From: Vicia villosa
Taxonomy: Eukaryota > Streptophyta > Magnoliopsida > Fabales > Fabaceae
DNA length: 64,000 nt
NCBI RefSeq assembly: GCF_029867415.1
Contig: NC_081183.1
Coordinates: 60,462,336-60,526,335 of the forward strand
Direction of reading: 5' to 3'
Positions 54,921-64,000 of this stretch are shown here, piece after piece. The notes under the pieces are model-generated. The model did no database searches and was not told the origin of the DNA. It saw only the letters and a program-made list of their open reading frames with translations. Numbering within the stretch: position 1 is the stretch's first letter; each line of letters starts with the position of its first letter. A program made the translations under genes and the position numbers.

Positions 54921-56349
54921 TGATCGGTCACCAATTTCACTTCTACTCCGCAAATTATTTGGTAAAAATCGGTCATTTCGGTAACACTGTGAAGGGTTTG
55001 TTCGTTGTTTTAAGTAGATATTTCATGTTTTGTTAATCTAATAGTTAGTGATAACTTTTAGTAGAATATTTATTTTTGATCACTTTGTTGGTAGTTATTG
55101 GTTATTTCAGGTGTAAGAAAGAATCGCCGAAAAAATGGGACGAGAACAGAAGAAAACGAAGCCAAAAAGACAAAGAAAGTAGCTGACGCGGGCGCCAGTG
55201 TCGTGGGACATGGCCATGTCAGCTGAAAAAGAAGAAACAAAGTTGTTGGGAGCAACCAGTGGCTGACACGGGCGCCAGTGTCGTGGGACACTGCCGTGTC
55301 AGCTGATGCATGAAAAAAAAGCTGTTTGAGGAGAAACCAGTGGCTGACACGGGCGCCAGTGTCGTGGGACACGGCCGTGTCAGCTGTTGCGGCCAGAAAT
55401 TGAATTTTTAAGCTGTTTCATTAGTCCAAGTCTCATTAAGGGCGTTTTCGACTTTTTACATGAATGGAATGTAACCTAACACTACTTAGTCCTAGTTTGG
55501 GAGTTTTTAGATCATCTGGGATCATATTGGAGATTTCTACGAAGGAGAGAAGTGCAATCAAGGGTTTGGAAAAGGGAGATCTTCAAGAGCGGAAGCAATT
55601 GAAGATTGAAGCAATCCTCATCTCTTGTAATGTTTACTATTATCTTTGTTCTTTTCTTCATTACTATGAGTAGCTAAACCTATTTATGTTAAGGGGATGT
55701 CCCTGAATCGCTTTTATGTAATGAATTAAGTACCGTTGCTTTACGAATTTGAAGTTTTTATGAATTTAGTTTATTTTCAAAGTGTCTTATGCTTCATTCT
55801 ATTGGAAAATATTATGTTGATTTACGGTTAAGGTTAGGTCGGAAAAACCACCTTAACGCTTTTTGAATAATAACGTTACCGGTAAATTGCTTAGGAATAA
55901 GGATTTGACGGTATTGATCATCTATTCTAGGTTATTTTCACAAGGTTCTTGGTAAAAAAGTTTAGTTGTTAAGGAATTAAAACTGAATTTCATTTGCCAA
56001 ATAGATTTTCCGCTAAGGAATTAGGGAAAATTAATATTAAGAATTGATACTAAATCATATTGACGACTTTTTCGTAAAATAGCGATTACGTGAATTACAA
56101 GGCGGTTCATACATCTACCTTAGCATATTTTCTCATATTTGTGCCAATTCAACTTTTACTTATTACTTCTTTTAAATATCGTTTTTTTACTTAATCAAAC
56201 CAACCAAAACCACACCCCATGATATTTTGTTCAATCGAATAATTGTAAAACTTGTATTTCCTACGCAGTCCGCGAGTTTGATACTGGGTATCAACCCCTA
56301 TTTAAAACTACATCGGTGAAAAATAGTACACTTGCTAATTTTCCGATCA
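54921..56349 (+). repeat. 3' LTR of the Athila-like element (1429 bp)
   Basis: Matches 49310-50740 with about 21 substitutions that I could count and a 2-bp shorter T run near 56188. It contains the hairpin triplet at 55182-55225, 55262-55305 and 55343-55386. Confidence 0.95.
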
Positions 56350-56871
56350 ACAGGGTTATTCATCTCTCTCATCCCTAGTCAGGGTACATCAAGATCAATC
56401 ATTCAAATGACTCTCATCCCCAAGCAAAAATCATAAACCCCCGACTGAGCATTTCCAAAACAAAATCAGACAACAAAATCACAATAACCCAGAGATATAT
56501 CAAGACAGGATGAATCAAATTCATACATCATATATCATAAACATATAAATACATTGCATACATTACCTCATAATAAATTCATACATAACATGCTACATGC
56601 ATCATGACATCGCATAAAGACTAACTTTACATTTTTCAGGATACAGGAACAAGCAGATGACCAATATCTCTGATCTAATTCGATTACCACGAACGGTACT
56701 GACACGATCAACTCTCAAAGATCTAATTCTATCATCACGAACAGTGTGGACACGATCAACCTGTCCAAAGTCTAATTAAGTTACTACGAACAGTGCTGAC
56801 ACGACAAAAGATCTAATTCAGTTACTACAAACAGTACTGACACGGTCAACTCTCAAAGATCTAATTATATC
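56350..56871 (+). other. 3' UTR of the plus-sense Ogre-like element, part 2
   Basis: Resumes after the Athila-like element. It is the inverted relative of about 35530-36560, including four copies of the GATCTAATT...ACGAACxGT...GACACG repeat (56670-56870). It ends at an LTR border. Confidence 0.7.
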
Positions 56872-59800
56872 TGTAATACGGTGAACTGACTTTTTCGAAA
56901 TGTACGATTAAGCAAGAGTCGCCACCGACTTTTATTTTATCCAAATTAATTAGAAAGGTTAAAAGAACAGAAAAAAACCTTTTAAATGAAAATAGGGTTC
57001 GGGGGGTAATTATGCAAAGGGAAGGTGTAAGGAACCCTTTGCATCCATGGTTTTCCATGGGCTCTTAATTGCTTTGCTCTTTAGTTTTGAAGCCAAAAGT
57101 TTCAGAAAATGTAGAAAAAGAGAAATAAGGACTTTAGCTCGTAAAATGAGCGTAGCCATTTTGAAGGTTTATGAGAAAGAATATGAAAAAGGTTTTAGAG
57201 GAAGGCAAAGCAATTAGGGGTAATTACCTTAATAAAGTAGAAAACAGTTCTTTTAGCCTTTCAGGGTTAAAGGGTTTATCCATGCCATAAGAGGGCAGGA
57301 AGCCTTTCATTTGGAGGTTGAAGGGTCGTCGCATTATCGTTCTCCATAAGACTGACCCATGCCATAGAGAGGCAGGTAGTCTAAGGGAAGGATCAGAATA
57401 GCCTTTTCGTAGGCGGCCAGAGGATACCTCAGCTTTTCGTAGGCAACTTCCGAGGGTCGAGATCATGTTTAGTGTATCGAAGGCAGCATCATTAGGGACC
57501 CATGACCTTTAATCGAGGCAACATGGCTGAGGTATCCTCGTATTCGAGGGACATGGCTATTCTGCAAAAACTCAAGGCAACAAAGGCAACAGGCAGCAAA
57601 GAGGTTACCCCAAAAGTGTGCGTGTGTGCCACAATCACGTGATTTGATTCAGAATATATTATCTTATAATGATTAAGTGATGCTAATTTAATTCATGGTT
57701 ACACTCCCTAAAATTAACCACACAATTGATAGACAAATATAATTAAAGCAAATACGGGAAAGGGGAAAATGAAACCAGCGGAGGAAAGGGGAATTGAAAC
57801 CAGCGGGATCAGAATGCTATAGGTCTAACACAAGTAATAAATAAGATCAAGGTTTAGGGTTACCGATATTCGAAGCTTTGGCAATTGGCAAACCCTGAAA
57901 AGGTGGAAAAATAACAAACAAAAGTAGGGTGAGTGCATTATTAGTTCAGAGTCAATTAGGGTTAACCCTAATTTAATAACCAAAATCAAATAAACAAATA
58001 TTTAAAATAGAAAAGAGCACTTAGCTTTGATTTGATCTGAGATGGTTGGCGGGAGGAATCTTGATTAACCCATACATGTGTGTGCAAGTTATGCATGTCT
58101 GCAAAACAGTTCAATACTCACGATGGTAGTACCTCGCAAAAAGTCAAGAAAGTGTTAGTATGAATATATAAAATATGATAAATGAAACATAAACAATTAT
58201 TGATTAAAAGGGAAAACAAAAATTAAGATAATCATGTTAAATTCTAAAAGAGAAATTAACAAATAAGGACATATTTTTTTTTGAGTTTTCTCATATATAG
58301 AAAATAGAACCTAGTTCTAACATATTTTTGGAGTTTTTATAATAATTTTCCTAGACATGTTTTTTGGAACTTTGAATATATATTTTTTATATTAACAATT
58401 TTATGAATTAAAACAAACTTAGAAAAAATAGAGAATTAAAAATAAAACATAAAAAATGGTGTGAATAAAAGAGACTGACCCAAAGGTGAATTAAAATCAG
58501 CCAAATCAAAACAGAATGGGGTTCAGCTCGCTACAGAGTGCAAGCTATAAATCTGATTGGGCCATGAAACAGAAGGCCCAAGTCAAAAAATGAAACTAGT
58601 AAGCCTAAACCTATCGTGAGCAGCCCTCATCCAATCACGCCTCCATGACTCCATCCGCCTCTCATTTCTCTTCACTCACACAAACTCTCTCACACATATT
58701 ATCCCAATAACACAAACCTTATCCTTCTCCTTCAATACTTCAATACTCTCTGTTCATCTCTTTCCTATTCTCATGCTTCAACAAAAAGAAGTTATTCATA
58801 AATCTCAATCAAAAACTCTCCTCACACATGAATCATCTCAAGTCAACCGCTCACAAAATCTCGAATGGAAACCGACACCAAATTATACATTAAATCTTGC
58901 AAACAGAAAATGTAAATACATTAGGGAGATTAGAATACGCTACCGATCGATTTCGATGCGAGGTGTTGAAGGTGATAGAGCATCGGCTTGAACGGCAGAA
59001 ATGAGCATGATGCGTTTGCTTCTGAAAATCCGTAGGTTGCGTTGTTGAGTCGATGTGGTTTGCGGCGTTGTTTATGCACCTGTTGTACGACAACGAAGAT
59101 GACGTTGATCGCTGAAGCGTCGTGTGACCGTTGGCACGTGGCTTTGATGAAGTATGGAGTACCTCCGGCGCAATTGACTGCTACACGCGGTTGAAGCTGT
59201 GGATGAGAGTGGCATTGGAGCTGTGACGTGCGTGGCTGAAGGTACGATGCTATGGCGGTTCTGATTGGGAGGGAGACCTTCTCACGGTGAGCTTTGGCAG
59301 TATGGATTCTTTGATGCCGTCGTTGTTATCGCAAGCTGACGCGCTGAGTTTGCAGTTTGTTTCGATGGCGTGCGTGATGCGGATGCATCAAAGAATTGAT
59401 GCATTGTAAACGCGGATCTGCGTGTGTTCGAAAATCGAAGAGGCTTCGCGATGAACGACCTCGAACGTTGATGCAGAGTTGTTGTTCTGATTGTTAAAGC
59501 TATCTTCTGCATTGATGATGAATCGGAAAGTGCAGGTGCCGTGTGTGACGAATCGGTTGCGAATTGCGGTTATTTGTTGAATGTTGTTGTTCCTTTTTTA
59601 TTTTTGACATCTGCCTGGCTAATATGTTGTTCGGTCCTCTGATTCTTTTTCTTCTTTTTTCTGCTGAGTTGATTTGTTGATAAGGCTTTGATGTATCGAA
59701 AAGACCTGCTACGTTAATGAATTGCTAGGATTTTGCAATCTTGCTTTGTAGATTTGTCCCTTCTAAACGAACCTGCAAATATTGTAAAAAAACACAAAGA

Positions 59801-60135
59801 AAAACAAACTCTGAGCAAGCAATCATAGCGACACTGTTGGTTCTGAATCGGTGAGTTTCAAGGTTGTGAATATTGCCATTCAACTGGATTTGTTAGTAGA
59901 TGTTGTTTGAAAGAAAGTTTTTTACAAGAAAAAACAAAGGTTTAACATAGGTGAATTCAAGGGATGTGGTGATTTGTACGATGGGGATTGGTTTGACTTT
60001 GATATAGGGATCATGGATCATGGATGCTGTTGTAGTGTATGAATGTTTACGGTTGTATGTACAGAAAAAATTGGTTTCAAAGCAAGACCAGAATAAGGGT
60101 TAGAGCATGAGAGCTTGTATTATGTACGTGAGGTT
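56872..60135 (-). repeat. Ogre/Tat-like LTR 'E' (minus sense, truncated)
   Basis: Starts TGTAATACGGTGAACTGAC on the plus strand (element sense end ...CCGTATTACA) and shares with LTR B the GCCACCGACTTTTATTTTATCC block (56920-56941), the GGGAAGGTGTAAG block (57018-57030), the TACC...GAGGGCAGG-type blocks (57280-57400) and AGGTTACCC (57602). The middle (58560-59640) is a variable, GC-richer stretch without a convincing ORF. The expected far border (GGGGTATGACA) is absent because the next LTR starts at 60136. Confidence 0.55.
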
Positions 60136-63100
60136 TGTCATACCCCAAATTTGTCCTACCCTTTAATTTCTAACTGGCTTAGGCTTTGCATTCATGTAAA
60201 TACCTTTTATTAGGTCATCTAACACATCATGCATCATTAATCAATAAAGTTGGCTTGGGATCAAAGATTTTGGGAAGAGTAGGGTTTCCTTAGTGTGTAT
60301 TTCTTTTTTTCATCATCATACAAAGCTATTCTCCATCAAAGTGTATGGTTCTCTTCCCTATGCTTGGTCTTGGCAAATCAGTCAGGGTTTATCATACAAT
60401 CATCATGGGGTTCTTCCTAATACTTGGGCTATAGCTACATTTTGAAAAGTGAAAGAGAAATTGGAGGCATTCAAAGAAGGGCTGAATTTTGGTTAACAAA
60501 GTAAACCATGGAGATTTGACTTGTTGTTGACCCGCTCATAATGGCTCTCTTAGTGGAATGTGAGCATTGATACATTTGGTAGACACATTAGTTGGTTCAC
60601 ACAAGTAATTATGAAAGGTCCATTCATTGAAATTCAAATGCAAAATGAGAGAAATTCTCATCTATACAGAATTTTAAAAGGATCCACATACAAGTCCAGG
60701 CACCATTCATATTACAAGATAATACGAGACATTCACATCAAAAACTACAAAGTAAAAATATCCTAATCCCACTCTAGACTCATTTTCCATTCCGCTATTT
60801 CAATCTTCAAGCTGTCTGGCTATAAATACACCTTTTGCTCCCATGATCATTGAACTAACCTGTTTCCTGCACTACAAAAACAAGCCAATCAACACCAAGT
60901 AACACAATTCAACATTATCCATTTTTTATTCAATAAATATACAGAACTTAGCATCCATTATCTAACTTAGTTCACTTCATTCAAAATCCCACATAACCAT
61001 TAACCAAACCAATTTCAAACTAGCAGTTCCAAAAACTAACCAAAGAAATTAACACCATTCATTGAACCACATGATTCAAAACAATTCATTCAAACACCTG
61101 CACTTAGGTACATCACCAGTTCATATCAAATAGCATCAGTCAGAAGTCCATCTCAATATAAACCAAAATCCAACATACACCAGTTACATTCAGTCAACAA
61201 GAGAAGTAAACATCATTTCATCACCCATATCAAGTTCAGTACCTAAGCTAATTCCTAACTATTTCAAACCATAAAAAACTTCTAACAAAATTTCACCCAT
61301 CCACATATATCACACACACTCAAGCGATTCATATCAAAACCAATAGAAAACTAACATTTCCTCTACACGGTCCCCACATCAGTTAAACAATTACCTTCAA
61401 GCTCGCCGCACTTGACAAAACCCACTGCACCATAATTGCAGCCGCCTATTTCCAGTAAAACCGAGCTGCACCTCCGTCAAGCCTGCTACATTAGTTCAAA
61501 CCAAATCCTGCAACACACACAAGAACATATTCAGCATATCTAACTCACATTCAGTCATCCAGTTCTACTAACCTGCCAAGCATACAAACACAGTTTGCAT
61601 AACCATGCTTCAAAATAAACCGAACCGGTCCCTACGTCAAACTCGTCGTAACTGCATCGATTGTGTGCATTTATGGGGAAACCATATCACTGCTAGTCGT
61701 CCATAAACCAGCCCTGCACAGTAAATACAAAAAGAAAAAACTCATTTCAGTAAACCTTTAACTAACAGAGTTATCCATCCTAATTGTATTAACTTCACTA
61801 AACCCCAACTCCTAACAGAATTCCCAACTAACAGTTCCATTTAACTAACTCCCTCAATCTCTCTATTTCACTAACTGTCAAAAACAAACCTGTAACCACC
61901 ATTTTATAACAGAAAAACAAGCCTAACAAACTTTCTAACCTCTCAATCTCACCTTCCATTTTACAACAAACTCCAGCTTCAAAGGCCAAGATCTAATCCA
62001 GCTCTAACCGTTTTCAAGTCATAACAGAATTGATAACAGAATCTCTAACTTCATAACCAACTCATAACCTCCATAACCGACAGATCCTCACCCTCCAAAT
62101 TCTCTAACCGTTTTCAATCCAATGGCTCATCTCCCTCTCCCTCTAACCGACTTCAGAAACCAACTCACCTATATAGTCTCTCATTCTCCACCATTTTCAC
62201 TCTCACATTCTTCTCTCATCCATCTTCATCAATCCCCACACGCTCATTCTCTCCTTCAACCATGACATAACCTTCATCTTCTCCCTTCAACTCTCTCTGC
62301 AACTTCTACTCTCACTCTCCAATTCACACCATTTCTCTTTCCCTCTCCGAATCTTCCATTCTCCTCTCACTCTCGGCAACCTCATACACTTAATCCCAGA
62401 CACTCTCTGATTATCTCTCACGCCTCACAGCAACAACGCACTCAACAGAAGAATCACAGAAAATCGCAAAAAGGAAGAAGTAGAAGAAGAAGAAGAGTAG
62501 AGGAAAAAGAGCACAAAGCGAACAAAAAAGAAAAGAACGGAGTCCTTACCTGGACTTCACGGTGGTCGGGAATCTCCGCCACCGCACCGGAAGCTCAGGC
62601 CGCCTTAAACAGGTTCTTTACGTGTTTTGTAGCTCTTAAGCTTCGCATCTTCATCAGCTCAGAAGTCATGTTGCTTCAATTTTGTGAATCCGTGCATGAA
62701 TCTTCGAGTTTAGCTTTCAGGGTTCCCAACTTGAACTCCTCGATCTCGTTGCCTGAATAAGGATCTTTGAAATCTGGGGTCATATTAGTGTTTAGGGTTA
62801 GAATCGAAGTAGGGTTCGTGTTTAGGCGTTGATGATTGGAAGAGTAGAAGCGGTAGTCCACGGCGGCGTTGCTCGCTGGAAATCGCATATGAGAGAGAGC
62901 ATTGGAGGAGAGTTGAATCTGAAATGAAATCCCAAAGGTCACTAAGACCTAACTCTAAACGCACCGTTTCTTCCTTTTTTTTAATTTTTAATTTTAGTTT
63001 TATTTTCTGATAATGGAGTAGGAGATATTTTGGGGCCACGATTTTGCTATTTCCCCCCCCCCTTTTTTGGCCCATATAACACGTTTTACCTTGCTGAGAA

Positions 63101-64000
63101 TCTGAAACAAAAATCACTTTGGGCCTCTATACGAATCTGCTGAAGCACACCCCCATTTGGCCCATGCTGCGCCACCTTTTGGCCTAAACAACAAATGCTG
63201 AACAAAATTTTTTGCCTTGGGCCTGACTCCTGGGCCCTGCGCCCTATCACCATGACACCACCGTTTCTGATTAACACCCCCATGTTTCACACTTAATTGA
63301 TAGGTTCTAGATTTTTTACATAGTTTTTTCCTATTATTTTTAGATAATAAAAACATGATAAAAAATCACTTACTTTTGTTAGATTTTAGGGAGTAAAAAT
63401 GACATATAAAAATCAATTTTCTTTGTCAGTTTTTTGATAAAAGAATAAATAGTCACCATTAAAATTTGTTAGATTTTTAGGTGATTGTTGATACTAAAAA
63501 CTCATAAAAAATAGTAGTATTTTAGTTTAATTTTGCACTAATTCTTGAATTGTTTCTTTATGTTTTGTGTCATTTCCATGCTATTTTTGTATAATTGTTG
63601 TGCGATTTTGCTTCTTGTTTTGGCCATATTTTTGGGCCTATTTTGTTAATATCATAAGTATGCTCCTTTCAGAATTCCATAACATGACTTTAGGCTAGTT
63701 TTCCCCAATTCATAAACACTAATTAGGCTTAGAGATTAGGCTAGTTCCCTCTTTTTCATTCTTTTTCTTTTCAACTTTAAAACATCTAATAACTATCAAA
63801 ATAAAATCCCTTTAAAAAATACAAAGAAAACACTTAAAAAACATTAATAAAAAGTGAAAATCATTAAAAAGGGAATGGAAGCTTGAATATCCCTTGCTTT
63901 AGGGAATCATTCGAGTGCTTAGATCTCCCTTGCTTTAGGGTTCCATTCGGGCGTAAGTTCCAAAATTCTAAAAGACACAAACCAAAGAGTAACTCGAGTT
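60136..64000 (+). repeat. Ogre/Tat-like LTR 'D' (plus sense, runs off the window)
   Basis: Begins TGTCATACCCCAAATTTGTCC, the complement of the borders ending LTR B. TATA candidates: TATAAATACA at 60821-60830 and CTATATAG near 62170. 63000-63300 and 63700-63780 are inverted relatives of 26590-26850 and 26150-26210 in LTR A. No ORF here has protein character. The flank AGGTT (60131-60135) should recur beyond the window if this is a clean insertion. Confidence 0.6.

Larger units (their letters stand above)
49310..56349 (+). mobile_element. Athila-like Ty3/gypsy element with gag and protease only
   Basis: About 7.0 kb. LTRs at 49310-50740 and 54921-56349 begin TGATCGGTCACC and end TTTTCCGATCA. 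The primer-binding site TGGCACCGTTGCCGGGGA and the gag and protease types fit the Athila/Cyclops branch. Reverse transcriptase, RNase H and integrase are absent; 1.5 kb of non-coding sequence follows the protease. The LTRs differ at roughly 20 sites plus one 2-bp length change in about 1430 bp (about 1.5%), so the insertion is fairly recent. The 5-bp flanks (TTTCA and ACAGG) do not match, so no target duplication is recognisable. It sits inside the Ogre-like 3' UTR. Confidence 0.88.

Noticed and set aside
56872..64000. Treating 56872-64000 as one LTR
   Set aside because: Sequence on the two sides of 60136 relates to sister LTRs in opposite orientations, and 60136 has the typical LTR start.

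Overview
This is nuclear DNA of a flowering plant, most likely a temperate legume of the pea/vetch/medic group. The evidence is an intron-containing phytocyanin gene, plant-specific retrotransposon lineages (SIRE-type copia, Ogre/Tat-like and Athila-like gypsy, L1-type LINEs), Stowaway and Mutator-type MITEs, and AT-rich spacers. The organism is an inference. I see only one host gene that looks functional; nearly everything else is transposable-element DNA, much of it nested.

Layout. 1-10375: a nearly complete SIRE-type Ty1/copia element on the minus strand (outer LTR cut by the window edge), with gag, pol and an envelope-like third ORF. 10376-11621: a plus-strand LINE reverse-transcriptase fragment abutting it. 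11800-15100: an old LTR-like sequence, AT-rich spacer and short tandem repeats. 15105-18212: a gene island with a Stowaway MITE, a Mutator-type MITE (9-bp target duplication), the phytocyanin gene (minus strand, two exons) and a degenerate MITE-like copy upstream of it. 18841-24748: an L1-type LINE, minus strand, full length by its 13-bp target duplication but broken by stops and frameshifts.

25170-64000 is a retrotransposon nest on Ogre/Tat-like DNA. Two minus-sense LTR + 3'-UTR units lie in series (A 25170-32144; B 32145-about 38350) and carry tandem-repeat arrays. They are followed by a plus-sense Ogre-like gag gene (38925 onward). That gag is split by a 7305-bp copia element (39677-46981) with two 1448-bp LTRs that I cannot tell apart by eye and a CTGGA target duplication. 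After the gag ends, its 3' UTR (47567 onward) is split by an Athila-like gypsy element (49310-56349; LTRs differ at about 20 sites). It is then joined to a minus-sense LTR (56872-60135), itself cut by a plus-sense LTR starting at 60136 and running off the window.

The most interesting theme is that three unrelated LTR elements here kept gag but lost reverse transcriptase and integrase. The copia keeps gag plus an accessory ORF, the Athila-like element keeps gag plus protease, and the Ogre-like family appears to go straight from gag into its 3' UTR in two independent copies. At least two moved recently enough to keep near-identical LTRs, so they presumably used enzymes supplied in trans. Other items of note are a palindrome array (AGGTCGACCT) repeated in both LTRs and ahead of the accessory ORF of the copia element, triplicated GC-rich hairpins in the Athila-like LTRs, and a gag/protease junction on a run of ten A with the -1 frame open.
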